Notes under the pieces: model-generated | Told to the model about the DNA's origin: nothing | Database searches by the model: none | Seen by the model: only the letters and a program-made list of their open reading frames with translations | Translations under genes and position numbers: made by a program | Assembly (NCBI RefSeq): GCF_024679095.1 | Contig: NC_066512.1 | Span: 13,577,536-13,641,535 of the forward strand | Reading direction: 5' to 3' | Length of the DNA: 64,000 nucleotides | Source of the DNA: Eriocheir sinensis | Taxonomy: Eukaryota > Arthropoda > Malacostraca > Decapoda > Varunidae | Part shown: piece by piece, positions 11,020 to 21,365 of the stretch | How the letters are laid out: each line of letters opens with the position of its first letter | How positions within the stretch are numbered: position 1 is the stretch's first letter

Positions 11020-11022
<3 letters not shown>
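10253..11022. other. AT-rich unique DNA
   Basis: Mostly unique AT-rich DNA with no coding frame. A segment at about 10789-10866 resembles the core of the tRNA-derived SINE at 33380-34086 and is listed separately. Confidence 0.5.
10789..10866 (-). mobile_element. possible decayed SINE core fragment
   Basis: Shared landmarks with the SINE pair at 33.4-34.1 kb appear in the same order: GGCGCTATA-like, then a GGTTAGCCCAAACCCGCTATA block matching the SINE block around GGCCCCAGCCCGCTGTG, then a GTGACGCC block matching GTGGCGCC. The tRNA-like head is not present. The match is short and diverged. Confidence 0.35.
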
Positions 11023-11068
<46 letters not shown>

Positions 11069-11129
11069 GCCCAGGATCATGCTCACACGGCCCCAGAGAA
11101 GTCCTGAGGGTGTGTAGCGGTGGGAAGAC

Positions 11130-11187
<58 letters not shown>
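11023..11187. repeat. (GT)n and (AC)n in inverted orientation
   Basis: A GT tract at 11023-11066 is followed after about 64 bp by an AC tract at 11131-11187. The two are reverse complements, so one strand could fold into a hairpin of about 22 dinucleotide pairs. The spacer itself contains CACAC and GTGTG words near its ends. Confidence 0.9.
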
Positions 11188-11188
<1 letters not shown>

Positions 11189-11900
11189 CTTCGGAACTTT
11201 AATGCACAGCGATTGCGTGAGACTGAGAGAAGAAAGAGGAAGCGATAATTAAGAAGAGAAAAAAGGATACGGAAATGACAGTATTGAGGACGGAAGAAAA
11301 GAAGAATGACCGTCACAACCAGAGAAAACAGATCGAGAGAAGAGATAAATAGAGATGAGAAAGGAGGAGAGGAGATTGAGGAAACAAGACATGAGAGTGA
11401 GGGTCGTATTTTAAAACATTTAGTCGCCCAAGCTCACATAATTTGACAAGGCTTTCGTAGGAGTTTTGAGCATTTCCAGTAGTAGCTCTATGACCCTGGT
11501 GGTAGTTTGACCCTTCTTCTGTACCGTGAACCTCAAGAAACACTAATTAGAACCCGATTGATTCCCTCTTTGACCTTTAGAAATAGCTGATGTGAGAAGC
11601 GAAAGTGTCTTATAATGCCAACCTGAGTCCTAAGAAAGAAGAGGAGGGAGACGTAAGACAGAAAGGAGACGATAGAAGAAAACAAGAATAAATAAGAAAG
11701 GATAAAAGAGGAGAAGACAAAGATCGTAGTGTCGCGACGAAGGACAATGTACATAGAGCAGAAGGCCACTACACTCGCTCTCAGGAAGGCAGATATTGTT
11801 GGAATGCCGTCTGCCGTGTTTATGATCTCTTCGGGAACAGTGAAGTACTTCTGCCTAGCCTGCACTGCCGCGTTCTTGGTTGGGGTGACGCATGCGCTCA
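11188..11900. other. purine-rich DNA with an ambiguous two-strand open island
   Basis: Most of this is GAGA/AAGA-rich. At about 11730-11900 the composition becomes complex and frames are open on both strands, but neither has a known motif. It may be a decayed gene or transposon piece. No call is made. Confidence 0.4.
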
Positions 11901-12270
11901 GAGGAGGAGGAGGAGGAGGAGGAGGAGGAGGAGGAGGAGGAGAATCAGAAGGAGGAGAAGTAGAAGTAGAAAAGTAAGAGTAGTATGAGAAGGAGGAAGA
12001 AGAGAGAATAGAGTAAGAGGAGGATGAAGAGGAGGATAAGAGGAGGAAGTGGAAAAAAATAGGAGTACTAGAAAAAATAAGAAGAGGTTAGGAGGAGGAC
12101 GAAGACTAGAACGAGAACGAGGACGAGGACTAGGATAATGATGATGATGATGATGAGGAGGAGGAGGAGGAGAAGGAGGAGGAGGAGGAAGAGGAGGAAG
12201 AGGAGGAGGAGGAATGATTAAGGAAGGAGAAGAGAGGGTGAAGAGTTAAGTAAGGCGGAGAACAAGGAAG
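11901..12270. repeat. (GGA)n-rich polypurine tract
   Basis: A clean GGA tract at 11901-11942 grades into mixed GGA/GAA/GAC triplets, with a short GAT run near 12139-12160 and more GGA to about 12215. It is almost entirely purine on the plus strand. Confidence 0.88.
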
Positions 12271-12738
12271 TGAGCACTGAGAGGCAGAAGCTTCGGGTGA
12301 TGGAGTGGAGCTTTCATTACCTGGGGAGGAATTAATGCAGGTAAAGGTGAGCCTCGTTGCATCCTCCACCAAGCTGAAGGGTTGTGCAAGGGATGGAAGA
12401 AAGATGAGGAGGAGGAAGAGGAGAAGGAAGAAGGAGAAGAGAAGGAGGAGGGGAGTCGTAAAGGGCATAACTGTGGTGGTCAGGTCCAGGTTTCTTAATC
12501 AGCGGCTTGGTAAGGACAGATCGGCGGCTCCTGCGTCCTGGCTCTCGATGCACCGGTCCAGGTATTCTGTTGTGGATGCAGGTATTCAGGCGAGGCTTGG
12601 CGCTGCACCTGACAAAGACCTTCCAGAGGGGCGGGTGAATGCCTGTCGTGTTCTCGTTAAAAGCAGTGGGCAGGAGGCAATGAGTGGCCGGCCCGGTTCT
12701 TCTTACTTCGGCTTCAGGTTCCCGCTAAAAGCCTGATG
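12271..12738. other. complex-composition island, no gene called
   Basis: A GC-rich island with open frames on the plus strand (about 12480-12735) and a donor-like GTAAAG at 12341. No domain, convincing acceptor or family similarity was found. Confidence 0.35.
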
Positions 12739-13200
12739 GAGGAGGGGGAGAAATGTCGAGAGGAGGAGGAGGAGGAGGAGAAGGAAGGAGAAGGAAGAGG
12801 TGGAGGGGGAGGAGGAGGAGGAGGAGGAGGAGGAGGAGGAGGAGGAGGAGGAGGAGGAGGAGGAAGAAGGAAGAGGTGGAGGGGGAGGAGGAGAAAAGAA
12901 GAATTAAAAAGAAAAAAAAGGGAAAGAGAAAAGAGAAAAAAGGAGAAGAAGAACAAGAACAAGAACAAGACGAAGAAGACGAAAACGACAACGACGACAA
13001 CGACGACGGCGAAGAAGAAGAAGAAGAAGAAGAAGAAGAAGAAGAAGAAGAAGAAGAAGAAGAAGAAAGAAGAAAAAAAGAGAAGAAGAAGGAAAATAGG
13101 CGAAAGAAGGAAATCATAACAAGGAAAGGAGAGGAAAAGTAAAGAGAAGAATGAAAAGGAAGAAGTATGAGAGGAAGAGGAGGAGGCGGAGGAGATAAAA
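12739..13200. repeat. polypurine tract with (GGA)n and (GAA)n cores
   Basis: GGA triplets dominate 12763-12863 and GAA triplets dominate 13013-13070, with AAGA-rich sequence around them. The Glu/Lys/Arg and Ser/Pro frames in it are compositional artefacts. The mirror symmetry of such tracts allows triplex (H-DNA) structures in principle. Confidence 0.9.
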
Positions 13201-13376
13201 TGCGACTCAACCGTGCCTCTCCGCCAGTTTTATGAGGGAACACTTTGGCCCGTACGCGCTAAGAGGCGGGCTGGGGCATGCACGAGACTCCTAACATAGC
13301 GGGGCATGTCGGGCGGGCGGCGCATTAGCTACCCATTACCCGTGGATATTGGGAGCTCAACCACACTGCATTTCGT
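13200..13376. other. short GC-rich unique segment
   Basis: GC-rich unique DNA between two simple-repeat blocks. No gene supported. Confidence 0.45.
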
Positions 13377-13725
13377 CCTCCTCCTCCTCCTCCTCCTCCT
13401 CCTCCTCCTCCTCTCCTTCCTTCCTTCATCTCCTCCATATAACAAGTCTCCATCATACTCCATTCCATTTGCGTCTTTCCTCATTTCTTCTTCCTCCTCC
13501 TCCTCCTCCTCCTTCGTTTTTCTTTCCTTTCTTCTCCATATATCAACAGTCTGTCATACTCCATACACGCCTTTCCTCCTCCTCTTCCTCCTCCTCTTTC
13601 TCCTCCTCTTTCTCCTCCTCCTTTTCCCTCGTCCTCCTCCTTCCCTTCCTTCTCCATGTAATAAGCGTCACTCTCCATTCCATTTACGCCTTTCCTCATC
13701 TTCTCCTCCTCCCCCGCTACCCACC
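13377..13725. repeat. (CTC)n blocks with repeated spacers
   Basis: CTC tracts (13377-13412, about 13486-13512 and 13577-13645) alternate with similar spacers carrying CTCCATATAACAAG-like or CTCCATGTAATAAG-like and CATTCCATTT-like words. This suggests decayed duplication of a CTC-plus-spacer unit about 110-120 bp long. Confidence 0.7.
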
Positions 13726-13791
13726 CAAACAGCCCCACCCAGCCTGCCCTCTGCACTTTGCTGGGGGTGAAGGTAAAGCCAGGGTCAGGGG

Positions 13792-13792
<1 letters not shown>

Positions 13793-13867
<75 letters not shown>
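13793..13867. repeat. (GT)n microsatellite
   Basis: About 37 uninterrupted GT units. Confidence 0.96.
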
Positions 13868-13869
<2 letters not shown>

Positions 13870-13914
13870 ATTTGCAACCTTCATCTGTCTCAGTCATATA
13901 GAAGGAGGAATAAT

Positions 13915-14160
13915 AAATGCAGGAGGAGGAGGAAGAAGAGCAGGAGGAGGAGGAGGGCAGGGAACAAGAAGTAGAAGTAGACGTAGAAATAGAAGTAGAA
14001 GAAGTAGAAGAAATAGTAGAGGTAGAAGAAGGAGAAGAATAAGAATAAGTAGAAGAAAAAGAATAAGTAGAAAAAGAAAAAGTAGAAGAAGTAGAAGAAG
14101 AAGAAGAAGAGAAGAAGAAGAAGAGCAAGAACAAAAAGAACAAGAAGAAGGATCATAAAA
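13915..14160. repeat. AGA/GTAGAA-rich polypurine tract
   Basis: Irregular AGA, GGA and GTAGAA words run across about 240 bp. The Ser/Thr-rich minus-strand frame is an artefact. Confidence 0.8.
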
Positions 14161-14389
14161 GTAAGAGGGAGACAGAGGATGGTGAAGCTGGGAATCTCAC
14201 TTCTCTCTCCCCTCCTTTTTTTTTTCCTTCCAAAGGCCACGGAGCCTTAAGTGCGTCAAACACACACACTTTGAGACACGCCGCAAAAACTGGACATCCC
14301 TTTATGAGTGTATGGTATGCGAGGGCGGCCGAGGCAGGAACGAGGAAGCTGAGGAAAAGTAGCGATGAATGGACCGAATGGGGAAATAG

Positions 14390-14960
14390 AATTGGTAATA
14401 ATATAGTGTTATGAATTGCAGGAGAGTGAGTGATTTGAGTTAATGTGAAGCAAGAGTGAAGTGAATGAGGAAATATAATAGTTTATGCAATGTTATGGAA
14501 TTAAAGATAGTGAATATATGTTAAGGGAATGGTGAAGTAGAGAGAAATGAATGAGCAAGTGGCAGTGTTATGAAATGCAGGAGATTGAACAGAAACTGAG
14601 TGAATAGTGAAGTAGATTGAAATGAGTAAGCAGAAATAACAAGTAATGACAGAGGGAGACTGGAGAAGGAGAGTGAATATGAATCGAGAGAATTGAGAAT
14701 GGAGATTAATGATGACTGAGCAAATAGAAGAGGTAACGGCAGTGTTATGGAATGCAGGAGGCGAGTGAATATGAGTTAAGTGAATAGAGGAAAGTGATAT
14801 CAGTGAGGAATGATGAATGAGCACTTAGAATAGGTAATGGCAGTGTTGTGGGATGCAGGAGAGTGATTATGGATGGAGTGAATGGTGAAGCTGAGTTGAA
14901 TTAGTGAGAAATGTTATTAATGGACTCAATGAATAATGACAATAGACAATGGAGCGTTTA
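14390..14960 (+). repeat. degenerate ~90-bp tandem repeat
   Basis: Units share the word GTGTTATGGAATGCAGGAG and variants at about 14406, 14488, 14563, 14742 and 14842, each followed by GAGTGAATATGAGTTAAGTGAATAG-like sequence (described as overlapping pieces). Spacing is about 80, 75, 178 (two units) and 100 bp. No protein is implied; the short minus-strand frame in it is a by-product. Confidence 0.65.
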
Positions 14961-15051
14961 GGATTCACAAGAACTGGAGTATATGCTAATGAAGTGGAAA
15001 AGTTAATACAAAGATAAAGGACTAAATAGGGAGGGAAGAAAAATGAAAATG

Positions 15052-16605
15052 TTTTTTATTTTTTTATTTTTTTTACAGCTAAGGAGACAGCTCAAGGGCG
15101 CAAAGAAAAAAAAAGAAAAAAAGGCCCGCTACTCACTGCTCCCGAACAGAGGTTAAAGGAGTGTCCAAAATCAGAGGTTAATTTCGGGAGGAGAGGTGTC
15201 CTGATACCCTCCTTTTGAAAGAGTTCAAGTCGTAGGCAGGAGGAAATACAGATGAAGGAAGATTGTTCCAGAGTTTACCAGCGTGAGGGATGAAAGAGTG
15301 AAGATGCTGGTTAACTCTTGCATAAGGGGTTTGGATAGTATAGGGATGAGCATGAATAGAAAGTCGAGTGCAGCGGGGCCGCGGGAGGGGGGAAGGCATG
15401 CAGTTAGCAAGTTCAGAAGAGCAGTCAGCGTGGAAATATCGATAGAAGATAGAAAGAGAGGCAACATTGCGGCGGAATTTAAGAGGTAGAAGACTATCAG
15501 TATGAGGAGGAGAGCTGATGAGACGAAGAGCCTTAGCCTCCACTCTGTCCAGAAGAGCTGTGTGAGTGGAGCCCCCCCACACATGAGACGCATACTCCAT
15601 ACGAGGGCGGACAAGGCCCCTGTAAATGGACAGCAACTGTGCAGGGGAGAAGAACTGGCGGAGACGGTACAGAACGCCCAGCCTCGAGGAAGCTGATTTA
15701 GTAAGAGATGAGATATGAAGTTTCCAGTTAAGATTTTGAGTTAAGGATAGACCGAGGATGTTTAGTGTTGAGGAAGGTGATAGCTGGGTGTTGTCAAAGA
15801 ATAGGGGATAGTTGTTTGGAAGATTGTGTCGAGTGGATAGGTGGAGAAACGGTGTTTTTGAGGCGTTGAAGGACACCAGGTTCTTCTTGCCCCAATCGGA
15901 AATAATAGTAAGGTCTGAGGCTAAGCGTTCTGCAGCCTCCAGCCTTGAGTCGTTAAGTTCCTGAAGGGTGGGTCTTCTATTAAAAGAAGTTGAATAATGC
16001 AGAGTGGAATCATCGGCGTAGGAATGGATAGGACAGTTCGTTTTGGAAAGAAGATCATCAATGAACAACAGAAAAAAAGTGGGAGATAGGCCAGAACCCT
16101 GTGGGACACCACTGTTAATAGATTTAGGGGAAGAACAGTGACCGTCTACCACGGCAGAAATAGAACGGTCAGAAAGGAAACTGGAGATAAAGGTACAAAG
16201 AGAAGGATAGAAACCGTAGGAGGGTAGTTTAGAAAGCAAAGATTTGTGCCAGACCCTATCAAAAGCTTTTGATATGTCCAGCGCAATAGCAAAAGTTTCA
16301 CCGAAACGGGTAGGAGAGGATGACCAAGAGTCAGTTAAGAAGGCTAGGAGATCACCAGTAGAACGCCCCTTGCGGAACCCATACTGGCGATCAGATAGAA
16401 GGTCAGAAGTGGAAAGGTGCTTTTGAATCTTCCGGTTAAGGATTGATTCAAAAGCTTTAGATAGACAAGAAAGTAAAGCAATAGGACGGTAGTTTGAGGG
16501 ATTGGAGCGGTCACCCTTCTTAGGTACAGGCTGTATGAAGGCATACTTCCAGCAAGAAGGAAAGGTAGATGTTGACAGGCACAGAGACAGAGACAAAACA
16601 ACAAA
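15052..16605 (-). mobile_element. 5'-truncated non-LTR retrotransposon
   Basis: On the minus strand this holds the reverse-transcriptase coding region, a 3' UTR of about 125 bp (15178 down to about 15052) and a T-rich plus-strand end that is the A-rich tail of the element. Upstream of about 16605 the expected connection between endonuclease and reverse transcriptase is replaced by unrelated AT-rich DNA. That is the usual result of incomplete target-primed reverse transcription. No clear target duplication was found by eye. The 3' UTR contains a GAGCTGTCTCCTTAGCTGTA motif shared with three other fragments in this window. Confidence 0.88.
15178..16596 (-). CDS. non-LTR retrotransposon reverse transcriptase (partial ORF2)
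   Basis: RNA-directed DNA polymerase that would copy the element's RNA at the nicked target site in the nucleus. All core reverse-transcriptase landmarks are in order: KKGDRSNPSNYRPIALLS at residues 26-43, QYGFRKGRST at 71-80, motif A ALDISKAFDRVW at 105-116 with catalytic D107, motif B SGVPQGSGLSP at 162-172, motif C YADD at 193-196 with both catalytic aspartates, and LGLSL at 281-285. A C-terminal region ends with W-NNLPSSV and SFKRRV, typical of jockey/I-type ORF2 tails. There is no internal stop or frameshift over 472 codons. The N-terminal endonuclease and the first part of the polymerase are missing. The nominal start codon is not a true start; similarity begins at about residue 4 (LCLSTSTFP). 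The open frame implies a fairly young insertion, but this copy cannot be autonomous. Confidence 0.95.
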   Translation of the reverse strand: MSLSLCLSTSTFPSCWKYAFIQPVPKKGDRSNPSNYRPIALLSCLSKAFESILNRKIQKHLSTSDLLSDRQYGFRKGRSTGDLLAFLTDSWSSSPTRFGETFAIALDISKAFDRVWHKSLLSKLPSYGFYPSLCTFISSFLSDRSISAVVDGHCSSPKSINSGVPQGSGLSPTFFLLFIDDLLSKTNCPIHSYADDSTLHYSTSFNRRPTLQELNDSRLEAAERLASDLTIISDWGKKNLVSFNASKTPFLHLSTRHNLPNNYPLFFDNTQLSPSSTLNILGLSLTQNLNWKLHISSLTKSASSRLGVLYRLRQFFSPAQLLSIYRGLVRPRMEYASHVWGGSTHTALLDRVEAKALRLISSPPHTDSLLPLKFRRNVASLSIFYRYFHADCSSELANCMPSPLPRPRCTRLSIHAHPYTIQTPYARVNQHLHSFIPHAGKLWNNLPSSVFPPAYDLNSFKRRVSGHLSSRN

Positions 16606-16979
16606 AGACTGCTTACAATAATTCTTCGTCTGTTTAAGAATGAGAAAAAACGAGGAAAAATAACAAGAGAAGAGATAAATTCTAAAATAAAGCAGTGTCT
16701 AGGAATGAGAAAGAAAAGATAAACAATACATACACAAAACAGGAAAATACTACTCATAATTATACTTCGCAGCTAAGGAATGAGGAAAGCGAATTATGAC
16801 AAGTTGACCGAGCGAGTAAACAGAGATATGCAACAAGTGACGTATGAATGAGCGATGATTCAACAGGACTCCGCCTCGCATGTGCCTTTTGTAATGCATT
16901 GTGTTGGTGGAGCCGCCCTATTGAGTGGGTGTGCCGGGGTTAGTCAGCGGTTTAGGATCAGAAATGGTGCTTTATTGAT
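16606..16979. other. flanking unique DNA
   Basis: AT-rich then mixed unique DNA on the 5' side of the truncated retrotransposon. Nothing recognisable. Confidence 0.55.
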
Positions 16980-17250
16980 GAGAGAGAGAGAGAGAGAGAG
17001 AAGAGAAGAGAAGAGAAGAGAAGAGAAGAGAGAAAGAGAAGAGAAGAGAAGAGAAGAGAAGAAAAGAAAAGAAAAGACAAGACAAGACAAGACAAGACAA
17101 GACAAGACAAGACAAGACAAGACAAGACAAGACAAGACAAGACAAGACAAGACAAGACAAGAGAAGAGAAGAGAAGAGAAGAGAAGAGAAGAGAAGAGGA
17201 GAGGAGAGGAGAGGAGAGGAGAGGAGAGGAGAGGAGAGAAGAGAAAGAGA
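16980..17250. repeat. phased pentamer array (AGAGA/ACAAG/GGAGA)
   Basis: After a short GA run, about 50 consecutive pentamers occur in homogeneous blocks: AGAGA-type, then AAGAC/GACAA-type from about 17075 to 17160, then AGAGA-type again, then GGAGA-type to about 17238. The block structure indicates spread of single-base variants by local amplification. Confidence 0.95.
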
Positions 17251-17355
17251 AAGTATTCAAATGTCGTGTTTACGTGTGTTGTATTTCAGGTTTAATGGAG
17301 AGTGAAAATGGACCTTGCTTTCCTTTGGCACTGCTCCTCTCCACCTGTTGTGCCT

Positions 17356-17405
17356 CCACCTCCTCCTCCTCCTCCTCCTCCTCCTCCTCCTCCTGCTCCT
17401 CCTCC
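17356..17405. repeat. (CTC)n microsatellite
   Basis: CTC triplets with one TGC interruption. Confidence 0.93.
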
Positions 17406-17490
17406 TCTTCCTTCTCCTCCGATTTTGCTCTCTTATTATATCTTTCCTCCCTTCTCCCTATAATATCCCTATAGCAATAATATTCAGTGC

Positions 17491-17496
<6 letters not shown>

Positions 17497-17565
<69 letters not shown>
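17497..17565. repeat. (CT)n microsatellite
   Basis: About 34 CT units followed by AT-rich DNA with a short TA run. Confidence 0.95.
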
Positions 17566-17570
<5 letters not shown>

Positions 17571-17736
17571 TCACGTCTAAAATAAAAAATATATATATAT
17601 TTTTCACTTTCTCCTTGCATAATAAACAAACAAAAAGTAAACATGACGCAACTGAGGGATGGAGAGATACGTGTATGACTCAAATTGTTTTTTCTTCGTT
17701 TTCTTCATCGCCTTTCCACATTTTCTTTCCCTCTAT

Positions 17737-18880
17737 TTTCCTTCTTACTCTCTCCTCTCGTCATTTTATTTCCCTTCATTTCCTTCTTACTCTCTCGTCT
17801 CGTCATTTTCTTTCCTTTCATTTCCTTTCTTACTTTTTCGTCTCGTCATTTTCTTTCCCTTCATTTCCTTTCTTACTTTTTCGTCTCGTCATTTTCTTTC
17901 CCTTCACTTTTTTTCTTACTTTTTCGTCTCGTCATTTCCTTTCCCTTCATTTCCTTTCTTACTTTTTCGTCTCGTCATTTTCTTTCCCTTCACTTTTTTT
18001 CTTACTTTTTCGTCTCGTCATTTTCTTTCCCTTCATTTCCTTCTTATTCTCTCGTCTCGTCATTTTCTTTCCCTTCATTTCCTTTCTTACTTTCTCGTCT
18101 CGTCATTTTCTTTCCCTTCATTTTTCCTTCTTATTCTCTCGTCTCATCATTTTCTTTCCCTTCATTTCCTTTCTTACTCTCTCGTCTCGTCATTTTCTTT
18201 CCCTTCATTTCCTTTCTTACTTTCTCGTCTCGTCATTTTCTTTCCCTTCATTTCCTTTCTTACTCTCTCGTCTCGTCATTTTCTTTCCCTTCATTTCCTT
18301 TCTTACTTTCTCGTCTCGTCATTTTCTTTCCCTTCATTTCCTTTCTTACTTTCTCGTCTCGTCATTTTCTTTCCCTTCATTTCCTTTCTTACTTTCTCGT
18401 CTCGTCATTTTCTTTCCTTTCATTTCCTTTCTTACTTTCTCGTCTTGTCATTTTCTTTCCCTTCACTTCCTTTCTTACTTTCTCGTCTCGTCATTTTCTT
18501 TCCCTTCATTTCCTTTCTTACTCTCTCGTCTCGTCATTTTCTTTCCCTTCATTTCCTTTCTTACTCTCTCGTCTCGTCATTTTCTTTCCCTTCATTTCCT
18601 TTCTTATTTTCTCGTCTCGTCATTTTCTTTCCCTTCATTTCCTTTCTTACTTTCTCGTCTCGTCATTTTCTTTCCCTTCATTTCCTTTCTTACTTTCTCG
18701 TCTCGTCATTTTCTTTCCCTTCATTTCCTTTCTTACTCTCTCGTCTCGTCATTTTCCTTCCCTTTATTTTCCTTTCTTACTTTTTCGTCTCGTCATTTTC
18801 TTTCCCTTCACTTTTTTTTCTTACTTTCTCGTCTCGTCAGTATCCCTTCATTTCTCTTTTACTTTCTCCTCTCTCCACTT
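17737..18880 (+). repeat. 43-bp minisatellite, ~26 copies
   Basis: The unit is built from TCGTCTCGTCATTTTC, TTTCCCTTCATTTCC and TTTCTTACT-type blocks. Adjacent CGTCTCGTC words at 18183 and 18226 give the 43-bp period. Copies in the middle are almost identical and those at the two edges are diverged. Because 43 is not a multiple of three, all three plus-strand frames stay open and produce three overlapping 440-590 codon Phe/Ser/Leu-rich frames. The three are rotations of the same translation and are not proteins. Confidence 0.97.
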
Positions 18881-19144
18881 TCGTTCCCTTCCTCTTTTAC
18901 TTTCTCGTTTACTCATTTTCTCTCCCTTTTTTATTTTACTACTTTCTCTTTCGTTTTTGCTCTCTCTCGTTCTTTCATATTTCTTTCTTTCCTTACTTCT
19001 CCTTTTGTTTATTTATTGATACTCAAACTCAAACGGACAATCATTAAAAGTGTAGCATTTGCCGGAATTGGATGGAGCACACTACCGTCAGACTGAGAGG
19101 TGGAGAGCGCCGTGAAAGTGGACTAGCAATGGCTGAAAAAAAAA

Positions 19145-19145
<1 letters not shown>
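18881..19145. other. decayed array edge and unique DNA
   Basis: Pyrimidine-rich sequence continues the array in degenerate form to about 19015, then about 130 bp of unique DNA. No gene. Confidence 0.6.

Positions 19146-19178
<33 letters not shown>
19146..19178. repeat. (GAT)n microsatellite
   Basis: About 11 GAT triplets. Confidence 0.93.
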
Positions 19179-19234
19179 GTTTAGTTGGTCTTTTTTGGAT
19201 AATGGTTTCTCGTTATTCTTTATGGAGCTTTGTT

Positions 19235-20093
<859 letters not shown>

Positions 20094-20235
20094 GGAGGAG
20101 GAGGAGGAGGAGGAGGTGGTAATGAAGCAGGAACAAGAAGAAGAAGAAGAAGAAGAAGGAGAAGAAGAAGAAGAAGAAGAAGAAGAAGAAAATGAAGAAA
20201 AAAAAGAAAAGAAGAGGAAGAAGAAGACGAAAAAC
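20094..20235. repeat. (GGA)n/(GAA)n polypurine tract
   Basis: GGA triplets then GAA triplets, with interruptions. Confidence 0.9.
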
Positions 20236-20341
20236 AAGTGGCGAAGTGGAGAGAGAAAGTAATGAAAGTGATCGATCAAAGTGACGGTGAAGTTGAGGTA
20301 AATTATACGACAGAAAAAAATGGAAATAGAAAGAGATATAG

Positions 20342-20345
<4 letters not shown>

Positions 20346-20379
<34 letters not shown>
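20346..20379. repeat. (GA)n microsatellite
   Basis: About 17 GA units. Confidence 0.94.
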
Positions 20380-20381
<2 letters not shown>

Positions 20382-20494
20382 CAGTAAGGCTTAATAATCA
20401 GGATAAGGCCAAGCTTGTAATTACGGTGCCTTGGAGATAATCGATTTGTTTCCTTCACGGCCTCATTAAGGATTATTAAGGTCGATTTTTTTCT

Positions 20495-21365
20495 ACTCAG
20501 ACACAGAAAAAGAAAAAAAAAGAGAAAGAGCGAAGGAAATGGGGAAAATACAGAGGAAAACTATATAGAAATGCAAGATAAAGAACAAGACAAACGACAA
20601 TAACAATGAAAACAAGAACAAGAAGTAAAAAAAAAGTTGAGGGGGACGCAAAAAAGAAAGAAGGAAAAGAAGAACGAAGGAAATGGGAAAAATATAGAGG
20701 AAAAATAAATAGAAATGCAAGAAAAAGAACAAGAAAAGAACAATAACAATGAAAACAAGAACAAGAAGTGAAAAAAAAGTTGAGGGGGAAGCAAAAAAGA
20801 AAGAAGGAAAAGAAGAACGAAGGAAATGCGGAAAATACAGAGGAAAAATAAATAGAAATGCAAGAAAAAAACAAGAAAAAGAACAATAACAATGAAAACA
20901 AGAACAAGAAGTAAAAAAAAAAGTTGAGGGGGACGCAAAAAAGAAAGAAGGAAAAGAAGAACGAAGGAAATGGAGAAAATGCAGACGAAAAAGAAATAGA
21001 AAAGCAAGACAAAGAAGGATAGAAAATAAGAACAAGTAAAACGACAACAAGAAGTAAAGAAAAGTTAAAGTGATACACAGAAAAGAGAGATAGAAAAAAA
21101 AGGAAGGAAATAGGTAAGAAAAATACAGAAGAAAGAGAAATAGAAAAAAAATACGAAAAAGAATTAAAAAAAAACAAGAACAAGTAAAACGAAAACAAGA
21201 AATAAAGAAAAGGTGAAGGGATACACAAAAAAAGAGAGAAAGCAAAAAGAAGGAAGGAAATAGGAAAGAAAATATAGACAATGCAAAGATAGAGAAGCAA
21301 GAAAAAGAAGAATGACAGAGGAGAAAAAAGAAGTAAAGTTTAGGAGATACACAAAAGCTGCGCGT
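20495..21365 (-). repeat. ~143-bp polypurine tandem repeat, ~6 copies
   Basis: The word AGTTGAGGGGGA recurs at about 20635, 20778 and 20922 (143-144 bp apart), and diverged units continue to 21360 with AAAGTTAAAGTGATACACA-like and AAGGTGAAGGGATACACA-like versions of the same block. Each unit also carries CAATAACAATGAAAACAAGA and AAGAAGAACGAAGGAAATG blocks. The three Phe/Leu/Ser-rich minus-strand frames (up to 298 codons) are translations of this array and not genes. Confidence 0.93.

Noticed and set aside
17315..19096. 593-codon plus-strand open frame and two overlapping frames of 462 and 444 codons
   Set aside because: All three translate the same 43-bp minisatellite in rotated frames, with Phe/Ser/Leu/His composition and no domain. 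They are a by-product of a unit lacking stop codons.
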